DNA of 56,790 nt from Myxosarcina sp. GI1 (GTDB lineage Bacteria > Cyanobacteriota > Cyanobacteriia > Cyanobacteriales > Xenococcaceae): assembly GCF_000756305.1 (NCBI RefSeq), contig NZ_JRFE01000025.1:1-56790 (forward strand). Direction: 5' to 3'. Positions 18,192-27,860 of the stretch are shown piece by piece. The position numbers were made by a program, and so were the translations under genes. The notes below the pieces were generated by a model. That model was given only the letters and a program-made list of their open reading frames with translations. It searched no databases and had not been told where the DNA came from. The number at the start of each line of letters is the position of its first letter. The first letter of the stretch is position 1.

Positions 18192-18664
18192 AGCTTTGAT
18201 ATTCTATATAAATTTTCACATTATTTACTAATTTTAACAATATATCTTTTCTTGAGTTTCCATCGCTCGTAATATACAGAACTTAATTATCTTTTACTAT
18301 AAACCTTAAAAACGATAAACCTTATCGCCACAGGCTTTGAAATGAATTTTTGCTGAGATAGCAAAACTGTCTACTCAGCAATATTATGAAATAGCAATCG
18401 ATTAAAAATAACTATAAGTCACTTAGTAAAACCAAAAAACAAGGATTTGAGAGAATAGGCAACAGAAAACAAGAAATAGAAAATATAGTAAATATAGGTT
18501 TACAGACGTTTTCTGGGTTCTGGATGCGTAAGTTTTAGTAACTTAACTCGTTGGAAAACCGATCGCACTATGTTAAAACTTGGATAATAGTTGTCACAAT
18601 TGCCTTAAACCGCACAATCAATCATTATTGTGTCTTTATATCTATAAAAAATATATATTCGATC
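18192..18664. other. divergent intergenic region hemH / HAD gene
   Basis: This AT-rich region lies between the divergent hemH and HAD-phosphatase genes. It should hold both promoters. I see a 10-base direct repeat (ATAAACCTTA, twice within about 20 bases near 18300) but no recognised operator, RNA or gene. Confidence 0.4.
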
Positions 18665-19210
18665 GTGTTTAAAACAAATTTGTTACAGCCTGATTTAATT
18701 CTTAGTGGAACGATTGTCGAGCTAAATCCTCAAGTTTTTCAAGACAATCAAATTAAAGGTTTAATTTTAGATGTGGATGAAACTTTGGTTTCCTATCAAA
18801 ATCATACAGTTTCTGCCGATTTACAGCAGTGGATAGCCGAAGTCAGACAAATGGTACCTATCTGGCTAGTAAGTAACAATATCAGTGAAGGTCGTATCGG
18901 TAATATTGCTCGCTCGCTAGAACTTCCATATATTTCGGGCGCGCGAAAACCTTCTCGACGCAAACTAAGACAAGCCGCAAGGGAGATGGACTTGCCTGTA
19001 GAAAGAGTGGCAATGATTGGCGATCGCTTGTTTACCGATGTGCTTGCGGGCAATCGTTTGGGAATGTTTACTATTTTAGTTAGTCCGATGAGTAGTTTGA
19101 CATCTCTGTCTCACAACTTTTCAATTCACAATTTGGAAGCCTGGCTTTCACAACTGTTAGGAGTATCTCTAGCAGCTACGCAACATAACTCAAACAAAAT
19201 TAATCCTTAA
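18665..19210 (+). CDS. YqeG-family HAD-IIIA phosphatase
   Basis: The 181-residue protein from the GTG at 18665 has the HAD motif I LDVDETLV (DxDxT). It also has a Ser/Asn motif II (VSNN), Lys/Arg-rich ARKPSRRKLRQA as motif III, and MIGDRLFTDVLAGNRLGM as motif IV. These are characteristic of YqeG-type HAD phosphatases, which are about 170-180 residues long. An upstream in-frame start at 18551 would add 38 residues unlike the family. Related plastid and mitochondrial members dephosphorylate phosphatidylglycerophosphate, so a role in phosphatidylglycerol synthesis is a reasonable inference. Confidence 0.82.
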   Translation: MFKTNLLQPDLILSGTIVELNPQVFQDNQIKGLILDVDETLVSYQNHTVSADLQQWIAEVRQMVPIWLVSNNISEGRIGNIARSLELPYISGARKPSRRKLRQAAREMDLPVERVAMIGDRLFTDVLAGNRLGMFTILVSPMSSLTSLSHNFSIHNLEAWLSQLLGVSLAATQHNSNKINP

Positions 19211-19537
19211 TAACAAAACAAAAAATAAAAAAAATATTACGAAATTAAAGTTAACTGTCAAAATCTGGGATTATAATTTTAGTTTTAAATGGGGTCAGCC
19301 TTTATAAAGACCCTAAATATAGTGAAATATCTAAGTTATCGAGCGTTACATCATGAATTCGGTGTAACGCTTTGATAATCTGACTTAAATTTGAAGAACA
19401 TTGGTAAAATAAATTTAATATTTTGTTGGCGATCGCTAACAACTGGCTCGAACTTGTAATAATTAGCAAACGTTTGGCAAAATGTACCAAAATTCAGTTT
19501 GCTTGAGATGTAAGATAAAGTCCACTTTTATTACTTA
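19211..19537. other. intergenic stretch with two perfect hairpins
   Basis: There is no gene. Hairpin one, around 19292-19314, is GGGTC and GACCC with a 12-base loop. Hairpin two, at 19342-19371, is a perfect 9-bp stem AGCGTTACA / TGTAACGCT with a 12-base loop. Neither is followed by a T-run on the plus strand. They could belong to a small RNA or to the leader of the lipoprotein gene at 19538. Confidence 0.45.
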
Positions 19538-20002
19538 ATGAAAAGCGCGAGCAATCGAGTAACAAAAAATATATTTAGCTGGCTGGGAAAACTTTACTGG
19601 GCAGTAATTATTTTATTACTGCTCAATAGCTGCGGTTACTTAGCTCCGCCCAAAGAACTCGCACCAGGGGGAGAAATAATTAAACAGGCACTCGCTTTTG
19701 AATTAGAGACAACCGAAGCTACTCTATCACGGCAACTAGATTTGGCATCTCCTAAAATTGAAATCGATAATATTCGCATTAAAAAGCTACAGCCGTTATA
19801 TATAGCAAAATTACCGACATATCACCTGCAAGGAAAATACAATTTTCTACTCAAGTTGTCGCGCCGTCAGATAGAACGCAAAGATAATGATTTTGATGTT
19901 TATTTACAGCGACAGGCAGAGGGAAAAACCTGGCGACTGTTGAAAAAAGATAAACAAAAAAGTCAAGAATGGTCGAGTTATGCGATCGCTACCTATGAAT
20001 AA
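19538..20002 (+). CDS. predicted lipoprotein, unknown function
   Basis: This 154-residue protein has a basic N-terminus and a hydrophobic stretch (about 20-30), then a lipobox LNSC with the modified cysteine at about residue 32. A mature domain of about 120 residues follows. The mature part is mixed alpha/beta with many Lys/Arg and no known motif that I can see. It resembles small conserved cyanobacterial proteins tied to membrane surfaces, but I do not recognise its family. It is the first of two plus-strand genes, with the SDR gene beginning 97 bases downstream. Confidence 0.65.
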   Translation: MKSASNRVTKNIFSWLGKLYWAVIILLLLNSCGYLAPPKELAPGGEIIKQALAFELETTEATLSRQLDLASPKIEIDNIRIKKLQPLYIAKLPTYHLQGKYNFLLKLSRRQIERKDNDFDVYLQRQAEGKTWRLLKKDKQKSQEWSSYAIATYE

Positions 20003-20099
20003 GGCGTTGGGGCAAGGCATTGCCTTGCTCCTACTTACAAATAAAATTTATCGATGTTCGATATTAATTAATAATAAAAAATAATGGAATCAGGAGTGA

Positions 20100-20858
20100 G
20101 TGTCAGAAAATATTAATAATGCGTTGATAGTAGGGGCGAGTCAGGGAATTGGTCTGGGTTTCGTTCGCGCCTTACTACAAAATGAGAAAATTAGCAATAT
20201 CTATGCTACCTATCGCCGCGAAGCATCGGCAAACGAATTAATAGCACTCAGCCACAAACATCCCCAGCAACTGTTTGTCTTGCAAGTTGATGTTACGGAT
20301 GAATCTCAGATAGCCGCCGCAGTTCGACAGATTGGCACGTCTGCAAGTAAACTGCACCTGGTTATTTATTGCGTGGGAGTCTTACACGAAGGACAATTAG
20401 CACCAGAAAAAAGCCTCATACAGATAGATTCGGATAACTTACTTTATTACTTTCAGGTCAATAGCATTGGTGCGGTGCTGTTTGCCAAATATCTGCTGCC
20501 TTTGTTGCGCCATAGCGATCGCAACATTTTTGCCAGTATTTCTGCTAAAGTCGGCAGCATTGGGGATAATCGTCTGGGTGGCTGGTATGGTTATCGTGCT
20601 TCTAAAGCGGCTTTAAATATGCTATTGCGCACTGCCGCGATTGAATATAGTCGGAAATGTCCGCAAACAATTGTTGTCGCATTGCATCCAGGCACGACCG
20701 ATACTAGACTTTCTCTACCTTTCCAAAAAAATGTTCCACCAGAACAACTGTTTTCTGTGGAACATACGGTTAATTTACTATTAAGTGTAATTGAAGGTCT
20801 AAAGATTAAAGACAGCGGCAATTTTTTTTCCTGGGATGGTACTGTTTTACCTTGGTAG
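20100..20858 (+). CDS. short-chain dehydrogenase/reductase (CsgA/C-factor-like)
   Basis: The 252-residue protein is a classical SDR. The NAD(P)-binding motif is VGASQGIGLGF (about 12-22), and the VDVTDE acidic block follows strand 3. The catalytic residues are Ser in ISAKVGSIG (about 146), Tyr in WYGYRASKAA (about 162) and Lys four positions on. The GTG at 20100 is preceded by AGGAG at a good distance. The sequence is closest to the C-factor-like group (short C-terminus, SWDGTVLPW). The substrate is unknown. Confidence 0.85.
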   Translation: MSENINNALIVGASQGIGLGFVRALLQNEKISNIYATYRREASANELIALSHKHPQQLFVLQVDVTDESQIAAAVRQIGTSASKLHLVIYCVGVLHEGQLAPEKSLIQIDSDNLLYYFQVNSIGAVLFAKYLLPLLRHSDRNIFASISAKVGSIGDNRLGGWYGYRASKAALNMLLRTAAIEYSRKCPQTIVVALHPGTTDTRLSLPFQKNVPPEQLFSVEHTVNLLLSVIEGLKIKDSGNFFSWDGTVLPW

Positions 20859-21130
20859 CGCGAGCGGAAAATTAAAAAGATTAGATGACAGATGACAGTG
20901 AGATAAATAAAGTCTGAAGTCTCAAGGCAAAAATCTAAAGTTTTTCTCGCTTACTTGAGAATTCAGATGCAGAGCCTATTGGCTCAGAGCTTCGCTAGAC
21001 GCGACTTGCGGCGCAGGGGCTATCGCTCCAAGATGAGAAGCATCGCATTGCGCATTCGCGTTGCCCGCTGCGACTTTAGACTTTTAAAAACCCTTCTGCC
21101 TTCTGCCTTACAGCTTCTGCCTCCGTTTGA
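20859..21130. repeat. GC-rich island with heptanucleotide repeats
   Basis: The region 20965-21080 is markedly GC-rich compared with nearby intergenic DNA and contains small palindromes such as GAGCC-TATT-GGCTC. At 21092-21119 there are four 7-base units (CCTTCTG, CCTTCTG, CCTTACA, GCTTCTG), the kind of short tandemly repeated heptamer common in cyanobacteria. No gene is supported in this stretch. Confidence 0.6.
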
Positions 21131-21436
21131 CTACCACTTGAGCAAATTAAACTGTTCCATATCGATAGTTTGGCGATTGCGGTAAATAGCTAAGACAATT
21201 GCTAAGCCTACTGCTGCTTCTGCCGCAGCAACGGTAATGACAAAAACGGTAAATACTTGTCCTTTAATCGCACTAGGGTCTAAAAAGTTGGAAAAGCCCA
21301 TCAAATTGAGATTGACTGCGTTGAGCATTAACTCGATAGACATTAACACTCTAACAGCGTTGCGGCTGCTAATCAGACCATAAATACCGATACAAAACAA
21401 TGCCGCAGCTAACAATAAAAAATATTCCATCTGCAT
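21131..21436 (-). CDS. ndhE: NAD(P)H-quinone oxidoreductase subunit 4L
   Basis: NdhE (NuoK homologue) is a small membrane-arm subunit of the photosynthetic NDH-1 complex. Its 101 residues contain three transmembrane helices. The conserved [18 protein letters not shown] block in helix 2 supplies the glutamate of the proton path (about residue 35), and [16 protein letters not shown] is helix 3 with a second glutamate. It is the last gene of ndhA-ndhI-ndhG-ndhE, 57 bases after ndhG. Confidence 0.97.
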   Translation of the reverse strand: MQMEYFLLLAAALFCIGIYGLISSRNAVRVLMSIELMLNAVNLNLMGFSNFLDPSAIKGQVFTVFVITVAAAEAAVGLAIVLAIYRNRQTIDMEQFNLLKW

Positions 21437-21493
21437 TGCTCTTACTCCTTAAATTTTAGTGATGATAATTTTTCTAAATTGCTGAGGCTCGAT

Positions 21494-22117
21494 CTATTCG
21501 CCCTCATTTGGGGGGCGATCGCCAGAAGCAACTAATTCGCGAGGACGCTCTGGCAAAGTCAAACTTGTAGAAACAATTTCCTGCATCGATACCACATCGG
21601 GAATAAGATCGCGACGAGCGAGAATAATCGCTCCTACCATTGCCATCAACAACAAAACGGAAGCTAGTTCAAACGGCAACAAATAATCGCTGAAAAAGTG
21701 TTCGCCGATAGCCACAATAGTATTATCTACTACGGCAGGGGAGGTAGTAGAGAGCGACCAGGGCGTTACTAAAATCATCGTTCCTAAAAGTGCGAACAGA
21801 CCCAGGCAAACTGCGCCAGTGGCTAGTTTGCGAATCCAGCGACCTGGAATTTCAGAAAAGACTTCCTGCTTGTTAACCAACATAATGGCAAACAAAATTA
21901 GCACATTGACCGCACCGACATAAATTAAAATTTGGGCGGCAGCAACAAAGTCAGCATTAAGTAAAATGTAAAAACCAGAAATGCTGAGAAAAACCCCTGC
22001 CAGTAAAAAAGCTGAGTGAACGATATTAGACAATAAGACTACTCCTAAAGCTGCACCCAACATCATCACGGCTAAAATACCAAAAGAAACTATTTGAACT
22101 CCTTCGGCTAAATTCAC
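21494..22117 (-). CDS. ndhG: NAD(P)H-quinone oxidoreductase subunit 6
   Basis: NdhG (NuoJ homologue) is a five-helix membrane-arm subunit of NDH-1. I chose the GTG at 22117, because AAGGAG sits 8 bases before it and the product then starts as other NdhG proteins do (NLAEGVQIVSFGIL). Longer in-frame readings add 22 Lys/Arg-rich residues that look untranslated. The length is 207 residues. Landmark segments are HSAFLLAGVFLSISGFYILL and AQILIYVGAVNVLILFAIML. It sits between ndhI and ndhE. Confidence 0.95.
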   Translation of the reverse strand: MNLAEGVQIVSFGILAVMMLGAALGVVLLSNIVHSAFLLAGVFLSISGFYILLNADFVAAAQILIYVGAVNVLILFAIMLVNKQEVFSEIPGRWIRKLATGAVCLGLFALLGTMILVTPWSLSTTSPAVVDNTIVAIGEHFFSDYLLPFELASVLLLMAMVGAIILARRDLIPDVVSMQEIVSTSLTLPERPRELVASGDRPPNEGE

Positions 22118-22235
22118 GCTTGTTCTCCTTTGTTTGTTTGTAGTTTTTCGCTTGATACGGCGAGTTTGTAGCGATCGAGCCAAACACGAGGACTAAACGA
22201 GCGCAATCTCATGTTTTATTCTCGATCTTTTTTGT

Positions 22236-22862
22236 TTACTCGCCTTTTGCTTCTGCTGTTTCTTTTTCTTTTGGTTTGGCAGCTTCAATTTCTTGCTGAA
22301 TATCTTCAGGTCGTCTGCCAGCCCGTTGTGAACCAGCAGGTAATTGATGGGGTTCGATTATGCCTTTAGGAAGGTAAGCCAGTTCCCGTAAAGGAGTAAC
22401 CATCGGATCTTGAGTGACCTTATAGGGCAAACGTCCTAATGCTACATTATCGTAATTAAGTTCGTGGCGATCGTAAGCAGCCATTTCGTACTCTTCCGTC
22501 ATTGAGAGGCAGTTTGTCGGGCAGTACTCTACGCAGTTACCACAGAAAATGCAAACCCCAAAGTCGATACTGTAGTGTTTGAGATTTTTTTTCTTTGCCT
22601 GTTTGTTAAATTCCCAATCAACTACAGGTAAGTTAATCGGACAGACACGTACGCAAACTTCGCAAGCGATACATTTATCAAATTCAAAATGAATTCTACC
22701 GCGATAGCGTTCGGAAGGGATAAGTTTTTCGTAAGGATATTGAACGGTAACGGGACGACGCTGCATGTGGTCGAAGGTAACAGATAGCCCTTGTCCGATA
22801 TATTTTGCTGCTTGCCAACTTTCTTGGGCGTAATCTCGAACTTGTTTGAGAATGTTAAACAT
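22236..22862 (-). CDS. ndhI: NAD(P)H-quinone oxidoreductase subunit I (two 4Fe-4S clusters)
   Basis: NdhI (NuoI homologue) passes electrons through two [4Fe-4S] clusters in the peripheral arm. The motifs are [12 protein letters not shown] (about 64-75) and [12 protein letters not shown] (about 104-115), each with three cysteines plus a distant fourth. The N-terminus [16 protein letters not shown] matches the family, so I chose ATG 22862 over a TTG seven codons upstream. The length is 208 residues. The gene lies 45 bases downstream of ndhA. An acidic/Lys-rich tail follows residue 180. Confidence 0.96.
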   Translation of the reverse strand: MFNILKQVRDYAQESWQAAKYIGQGLSVTFDHMQRRPVTVQYPYEKLIPSERYRGRIHFEFDKCIACEVCVRVCPINLPVVDWEFNKQAKKKNLKHYSIDFGVCIFCGNCVEYCPTNCLSMTEEYEMAAYDRHELNYDNVALGRLPYKVTQDPMVTPLRELAYLPKGIIEPHQLPAGSQRAGRRPEDIQQEIEAAKPKEKETAEAKGE

Positions 22863-22907
22863 AATAATTTTGAATTTTGTCAAGTGGGTAATCTACAAAA
22901 ATGGGAT

Positions 22908-24026
22908 TTAACCACCAAAGGCAATGGGAAAAGTTAATTTGAGAGCGGCAGTAATTAACAGATTGGCAAGTGAAACTGGTAGTAAAAATTTCCAACCGAG
23001 ATTGAGTAATTGATCGATACGCACCCTGGGTACAGTCCAACGCAATAAAATAGCAATAAATACTAGAAAATAAGCTTTGATTAGGGTCATTAAAATACCT
23101 AAAGAAGCAGTTAGAACTTGCAACCAAGGAGTAGTTTCACTAACACCCAACCAATCGGCTAAATTACTCAAGGGAACGATAAATTCCCAACCACCGAGAT
23201 AGAGAACGGCAAAAACTAATGCTGATAATACTAAGTTGACGTAAGAACCGAGATAAAACAAGGCGAACTTCATGCCCGTGTATTCGGTTTGATAACCAGC
23301 AACTAATTCTTCTTCTGCTTCTGGCAAGTCAAAAGGAAGACGTTCGCATTCGGCTAAGGCGGCAATCCAAAAGATAATAAAGCCTACAGGTTGTCGCCAG
23401 ACGTTCCAGCCCAAAATACCGTAGCCTGACTGTTGTTCGACGATATCGACGGTACTAAGACTATTAGACATCATAGCGATCGCCAGTACCGAAAGAGCTA
23501 GAGGAATTTCATAACTAATTGATTGGGCTGCCGCTCTCAAACCACCCAACAGGGAATATTTATTATTGGAAGCATAGCCAGCCATCAGCAAACCAATAGG
23601 AGCAATACTAGATAGAGAAATCCAGATAAAAATACCGACATTAAGATCGGTAATTACTAAATTTTGTCCGAAAGGCACGATGAGATAGGACAAAAATACT
23701 GGCACTACTACTAGCACAGGACCGAGAGTAAATAGCCAGGGATCGGATCTGGCAGGAGTAACATCTTCTTTAAAAACTAGTTTGATCCCATCTGCTACTG
23801 GCTGTAATACACCTAATGGACCTGTATATTCTGGACCGATGCGCTGTTGGGCGGCGGCAGAAATTTTTCTCTCGAGCCAAACTACTACCAAAACCCCAAC
23901 CGTCGCCCCAATAATCATCAAAATCATTGGTAGGGGTAGCCAAATCGTTTTAGCCAAACCAGCAGAAAGTCCAAATTCTCGTAGAGTTTGGATAAAACTT
24001 TCTTGTAGGTCGATTCCTGAGTTCAT
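22908..24026 (-). CDS. ndhA: NAD(P)H-quinone oxidoreductase subunit 1
   Basis: NdhA (NuoH homologue) forms the junction between the peripheral and membrane arms, where plastoquinone binds. The 372-residue protein has eight or so helices. Its conserved loops include [20 protein letters not shown] (about 57-76), [20 protein letters not shown] (about 137-156), and the acidic [20 protein letters not shown] loop (about 226-245), which is diagnostic. It begins the ndhAIGE operon. No gltA or other gene is joined upstream; 24027-24236 is intergenic. Confidence 0.97.
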   Translation of the reverse strand: MNSGIDLQESFIQTLREFGLSAGLAKTIWLPLPMILMIIGATVGVLVVVWLERKISAAAQQRIGPEYTGPLGVLQPVADGIKLVFKEDVTPARSDPWLFTLGPVLVVVPVFLSYLIVPFGQNLVITDLNVGIFIWISLSSIAPIGLLMAGYASNNKYSLLGGLRAAAQSISYEIPLALSVLAIAMMSNSLSTVDIVEQQSGYGILGWNVWRQPVGFIIFWIAALAECERLPFDLPEAEEELVAGYQTEYTGMKFALFYLGSYVNLVLSALVFAVLYLGGWEFIVPLSNLADWLGVSETTPWLQVLTASLGILMTLIKAYFLVFIAILLRWTVPRVRIDQLLNLGWKFLLPVSLANLLITAALKLTFPIAFGG

Positions 24027-24236
24027 TGTTTTTAAATCTGTTGGGTAATTGCGTTATTCAATGCAGCTAGATATTTGTAAATTTTTTTTTACACTGCTCC
24101 ACGATCGGTATTATATCGCTGTCTGTTGGTTAATCTGACAATATGCGTTAGTATTTTCTACTTATTTAATCTTAGATGCAATTGTCTCTAGAAGTATTTG
24201 AATGGCAATCACGCCGATTGGTATTTTACTACTTTG

Positions 24237-25346
24237 TTAAGTCAGGGCTTCTGCTGTGTCGGGTGAATTAGCAAGTTCGGCTAGTCTTTCCTGTTGGTCT
24301 TGCGAGATACAAGATTGAATCAGAGTTTCGATATCGCCTTCTAGAGAGTTGGCTAAAGTAAAGTTTTGTCCCAGACGATGATCGGTAATACGATTATCTT
24401 TATAGTTGTAGGTGCGAATTTTTTCCGATCGCGCTCCCGTTCCTACTTGCGATCGCCGCATACCCCTGACTTCTTGCTGTTGTTCGGCGAGCTTCATTTC
24501 GTAGAGTTTGGCACGTAAAATTTGCATTGCCCGTTCGCGGTTTTGTAGTTGCGATCGCTCTTCAGTACAAAAAATTCTAATTCCCGTCGGCTTGTGCATT
24601 AAATCTACTGCGGTTTCTACCTTATTGACGTTTTGACCGCCCGCACCACCAGAACGGGCCGTTTTCATCTCAATATCATTGGGATCGATTTCGATCTCCA
24701 CATCGTCTACTTCTGGCATCACTGCTACAGTTGCCGTCGAAGTGTGAACTCTTCCGCCAGCTTCGGTTGTGGGAACTCGCTGCACTCGATGCACTCCAGC
24801 TTCAAACTTGAGCTTGCTGTAAACCGAATCTCCTTGAATTTCTAAAATTGCCTCTTTAAAACCACCCATATCGGCTAGAGATTCGCTCAATAGCCTGACC
24901 TGCCAACTTTGAGTCTCGGCGTAACGCGAGTACATTCTTACTAAATCTCCTGCCCAAATACTGGCTTCGTCTCCACCAGTTCCAGCGCGGATTTCCAACA
25001 TAATATTTTTATCGTCGTTAGGATCGCGTGGTAGTAGTAAAATTTTTAGTCGCTCTTCAAGTTTCTCTAACTTGGCTTCTAATTCTTCCATTTCTAAACT
25101 TGCCATCTCCTTCATTTCAGGATCGCCAGCTTCGCGATAGATTTCTTTGGCTCCTGCTAGCTCTTCTGTAGCCTGTTGCCACTCGCGGTATGTGTTGACA
25201 GTTTCTTCTAATGAAGAGCGAGCTTTAGCTATTTTTTGCAGTTCGTCAGGATTGGTGGCAATATCGGGATCTGCCAAACGATGAGTCAATTCTTTAAAAG
25301 TTTGTTCTACAGATTTGAGTTTTTCTAACAAATAGGCTTCTGCCAT
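24237..25346 (-). CDS. prfA: peptide chain release factor 1
   Basis: RF1 terminates translation at UAA and UAG. The 369-residue length is normal. The peptidyl-hydrolase GGQ motif is in [11 protein letters not shown] (about 231-241), the codon-recognition P-x-T tripeptide is in [11 protein letters not shown] (about 186-196), and the [10 protein letters not shown] motif follows. An AAGGAG Shine-Dalgarno is present before ATG 25346. It follows the ribosomal block but is separated from it by a strong terminator, so it likely has its own promoter. Confidence 0.97.
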   Translation of the reverse strand: MAEAYLLEKLKSVEQTFKELTHRLADPDIATNPDELQKIAKARSSLEETVNTYREWQQATEELAGAKEIYREAGDPEMKEMASLEMEELEAKLEKLEERLKILLLPRDPNDDKNIMLEIRAGTGGDEASIWAGDLVRMYSRYAETQSWQVRLLSESLADMGGFKEAILEIQGDSVYSKLKFEAGVHRVQRVPTTEAGGRVHTSTATVAVMPEVDDVEIEIDPNDIEMKTARSGGAGGQNVNKVETAVDLMHKPTGIRIFCTEERSQLQNRERAMQILRAKLYEMKLAEQQQEVRGMRRSQVGTGARSEKIRTYNYKDNRITDHRLGQNFTLANSLEGDIETLIQSCISQDQQERLAELANSPDTAEALT

Positions 25347-25374
25347 AACCTGAACTCCTTATATTTATGAGGCA

Positions 25375-25420
25375 AATAAAATAAAACAAACCCAGCAGTC
25401 AAAAAACTAACTGCTGGGTT
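25375..25420 (-). terminator. intrinsic terminator ending the ribosomal block
   Basis: On the minus strand a perfect 11-bp stem (AACCCAGCAGT with ACTGCTGGGTT, 25389-25399 and 25410-25420) with a 10-base loop is followed by a T-rich tail (TTTGTTTTATTTT). It lies between rpmE and prfA and should end transcription of the 16-kb ribosomal block. Confidence 0.88.
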
Positions 25421-25438
25421 AACACATTAAACTAACTG

Positions 25439-25690
25439 CTATTTTTTATTGTCTTTGTTATCAGAATCAGAATCGTTGCTAGAGTCAAGCATGCCATATT
25501 TACGTAAAAAGCGATCGACTCTCCCTTCTGTATCGATAATTTTCTGCGTACCCGTATAATAGGGATGGTTTCCCGACCAAACATCAACATGAATTTCGGG
25601 TTGAGTCGAACCTACCGTCATTACAACTTCGCCGTTACAAATGACTTTGGCATCGGGGTACCATGTGGGATGAATATCTGGTTTAGGCAT
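25439..25690 (-). CDS. rpmE: 50S ribosomal protein L31
   Basis: The 83-residue L31 shows VNVWSGNHPYYTGTQ-like residues (VDVWSGNHPYYTG) and GRVDRFLRKYG, the family landmarks. Of the four zinc-binding cysteines of the C+ form only one remains (VICNGE), so this is a zinc-free type that is usual in cyanobacteria. The C-terminus has an Asn/Asp/Ser-rich tail (SSNDSDSDNKDNKK). It is the last gene of the long ribosomal block. Confidence 0.95.
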   Translation of the reverse strand: MPKPDIHPTWYPDAKVICNGEVVMTVGSTQPEIHVDVWSGNHPYYTGTQKIIDTEGRVDRFLRKYGMLDSSNDSDSDNKDNKK

Positions 25691-25739
25691 ATTTTTTCTT
25701 TATATTAGACTGCGGTTGTTAATTTTATCTAAATAAGAT

Positions 25740-26153
25740 CTATCGTTTGGAGAATTGTGGAGCTTTACGAGCCTTATGCAAACCGTATTTTTTGCGCTCT
25801 TTACAGCGAGGATCGCGAGTGAGATAGCCTTCTGTTTTTAGGGGCTGGCGATTGTTGGGATCTTGCTGGCACAAAGCTCTCGCTACTCCTAGTTTAACAG
25901 CATCAGCTTGACCTGTTAGACCACCACCATGAGCGTTAACTAAAATATCGTATTCATTTTCAAAACCCAATGTTTCCAAAGGGGCTTTGATTGCAGTTAA
26001 ATAGCTGGCAATGCGATTGAAGTAATCCCTTCCTGGTTTGCCATTTACCACTAAATTGCCTTCTCCTGGTACGAGGCGAACTCTGGCGACCGATGATTTG
26101 CGACGACCCGTACCCCAGTAAACTGCTTTATCTTGAGCTTCTGTTGCTTGCAT
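25740..26153 (-). CDS. rpsI: 30S ribosomal protein S9
   Basis: S9 (137 residues) contacts the anticodon loop of P-site tRNA through its C-terminal tail, here [10 protein letters not shown]. The [15 protein letters not shown] start and the [19 protein letters not shown] block are typical. Its ATG overlaps the last base of the rplM stop codon (TAATG), so the two are translationally coupled, as is usual for L13-S9. Confidence 0.97.
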   Translation of the reverse strand: MQATEAQDKAVYWGTGRRKSSVARVRLVPGEGNLVVNGKPGRDYFNRIASYLTAIKAPLETLGFENEYDILVNAHGGGLTGQADAVKLGVARALCQQDPNNRQPLKTEGYLTRDPRCKERKKYGLHKARKAPQFSKR

Positions 26154-26611
26154 TAGTTATCTCCTGCGGGAATAGTATTAATGTTTAAAACTTCTGGCTG
26201 CTGTGCCTGATGGGGATGTTCCGCGCCCGTATATACTTTGAGTTTGGTAAATAGTTTGCGACCCAAAGCATTTTTAGGCAGCATTCCTTTTACTGCTTTT
26301 TCGACGATACGATTGGGAATACGCGCCTGTAGCTGATCGAAAGTTTCGGTTTTCATGCCTCCAGGTCTTCCAGAATGACGGTGATAGAGTTTTTGCTCGT
26401 TTTTTCTGCCAGTTACCACTACTTTTTCGGCATTAACGACGATGACAAAATCGCCAGTATCCATGTGAGGGGTAAAAGAAGGTTTGTTTTTGCCCCGTAA
26501 AATTGTGGCGACTTCAGTAGCCAAACGTCCCAGACGTTGTCCTGCGGCATCAACTACGTACCATTTTTTATCTAAATCTGAAGTGGGTAAAGGTGTTTTA
26601 TTCATTGGCAA
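26153..26611 (-). CDS. rplM: 50S ribosomal protein L13
   Basis: L13 (152 residues) is an early assembly protein of the large subunit. Landmarks are [16 protein letters not shown] (about 17-32), the [15 protein letters not shown] strand (about 52-66), and the [20 protein letters not shown] segment (about 110-129). It lies between truA and rpsI, the order found in the cyanobacterial alpha-operon extension. Confidence 0.97.
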   Translation of the reverse strand: MPMNKTPLPTSDLDKKWYVVDAAGQRLGRLATEVATILRGKNKPSFTPHMDTGDFVIVVNAEKVVVTGRKNEQKLYHRHSGRPGGMKTETFDQLQARIPNRIVEKAVKGMLPKNALGRKLFTKLKVYTGAEHPHQAQQPEVLNINTIPAGDN

Positions 26612-26648
26612 TAATCTTTTAAATTATGTTTTTATATAAACTGCTTGT

Positions 26649-27482
26649 TTATGGTTCTAGAACAAAAGTAGGCTGGGTATCAAACCATACACTTTGGGGA
26701 AAAGGAAGTTCGGGGTAGCCGACTCTTAACAGACACAGTCCTTTAGCAGGGGCAGAATACTTGACTAAGTCTCTTCGGCGATCGCGCCACACTTGGGTAA
26801 AGTTAGAAAGCGATCGCGCTCCCGTTCCTACCTCTACCAGCATTCCTACTAACAGGCGCACCATACCGTACAAAAAACCATCAGCCTGAATTTCTATATA
26901 CAGAAAAGGGTCGTTACGATAACACTCGGCAGCCTGAATTTCTACCCAAGAATGCTTTCGCTCAGAGCCCGCCCTTCTAAAAGCTGCTAAATCGTGCTTT
27001 CCTATCAGGGGAGCCAAAGCAGCTCGCACTAATGATTCATCGATACTGGCTCGATAGTAATGCCAGCAAAAACTATTAATAAATAGATTAGGAAGTTTAT
27101 CGGTATAGATGGTATAGCGATAACGTCGCCAAACTGCCGAAAACCGAGCGTGCCAGTCAGGAACTACCAGAGCCGAAGCTCTTATTAGTATACCTTCTGG
27201 CAGCCTGGCATTGAGAATTTTCGACCACTTATCGGCAGGAATGGGTCCCGTGTAGTCAAAATGAGCTACCTGGGCAGCAGCGTGAACTCCAGAATCAGTT
27301 CTTCCCGCTCCGTGAAGGTTAATCGGATAACCTACTACCGAAGCAATTGCTGCTTCGATTTCTGACTGAACCGTAACGCGATTTGGCTGTCTTTGCCAGC
27401 CATGAAAATCCGTTCCCAAGTATTGAATTACTAATGCAATTCGCTGTTGGTTCACACTAGATTGGCGGTGGCTGACAACCAT
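26649..27482 (-). CDS. truA: tRNA pseudouridine(38-40) synthase
   Basis: TruA converts uridines 38-40 of tRNA anticodon stems to pseudouridine. The catalytic Asp is in HGAGRTDSGVHAAAQV (about 57-72). Other family blocks are LVIQYLGTDFHGWQRQPN near the start and the C-terminal FLYGMVRLLVGMLVEVGTG. The 277-residue length is typical. It lies 7 bases downstream of rplQ and 37 bases upstream of rplM, in an rplQ-truA-rplM-rpsI string. The first ten residues could be shorter if a later start is used. Confidence 0.95.
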   Translation of the reverse strand: MVVSHRQSSVNQQRIALVIQYLGTDFHGWQRQPNRVTVQSEIEAAIASVVGYPINLHGAGRTDSGVHAAAQVAHFDYTGPIPADKWSKILNARLPEGILIRASALVVPDWHARFSAVWRRYRYTIYTDKLPNLFINSFCWHYYRASIDESLVRAALAPLIGKHDLAAFRRAGSERKHSWVEIQAAECYRNDPFLYIEIQADGFLYGMVRLLVGMLVEVGTGARSLSNFTQVWRDRRRDLVKYSAPAKGLCLLRVGYPELPFPQSVWFDTQPTFVLEP

Positions 27483-27489
27483 AAATCGA

Positions 27490-27840
27490 CTATACTAGTT
27501 CGATAATTGCCATTTCAGCATTATCACCACGGCGGTTTTGAGTTCTGACTATGCGAGTATATCCTCCCTGGCGCTCGCCATAACGTTCTCCAACTGCTTT
27601 AAACAGTTCGCTGACTAGCTCTTTATCATAAAGATATGCCGCAGCCTGTCTTCTGGCAGCAAGAGAACCGTCTTTTGCCAGGGTAATCATTTTGTCTACT
27701 TCGCTACGTACTGCTTTAGCTCTTGCTTTAGTAGTTCTGATTTGACCGTGACGGATAATTTGAGTTGCCAGCGATCGCAACAGAGCTTTTCTCTGGTCGG
27801 CTGGCAAGCCTAATTGAGGTACTTTACATCGATGACGCAT
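27490..27840 (-). CDS. rplQ: 50S ribosomal protein L17
   Basis: L17 (116 residues) lines the polypeptide exit tunnel region of the large subunit. It starts [20 protein letters not shown] and shows the [21 protein letters not shown] block and the [15 protein letters not shown]-like end ([15 protein letters not shown]). It follows rpoA by 20 bases, as in most bacteria. Confidence 0.97.
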   Translation of the reverse strand: MRHRCKVPQLGLPADQRKALLRSLATQIIRHGQIRTTKARAKAVRSEVDKMITLAKDGSLAARRQAAAYLYDKELVSELFKAVGERYGERQGGYTRIVRTQNRRGDNAEMAIIELV

Positions 27841-27860
27841 GATTGGATAGGTTGCTAAAT

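Noticed and set aside
20955-21185. A 76-codon Arg-rich frame
   Set aside because: It lies in a GC-rich repeat-like island and overlaps ndhE; its composition follows the repeat.
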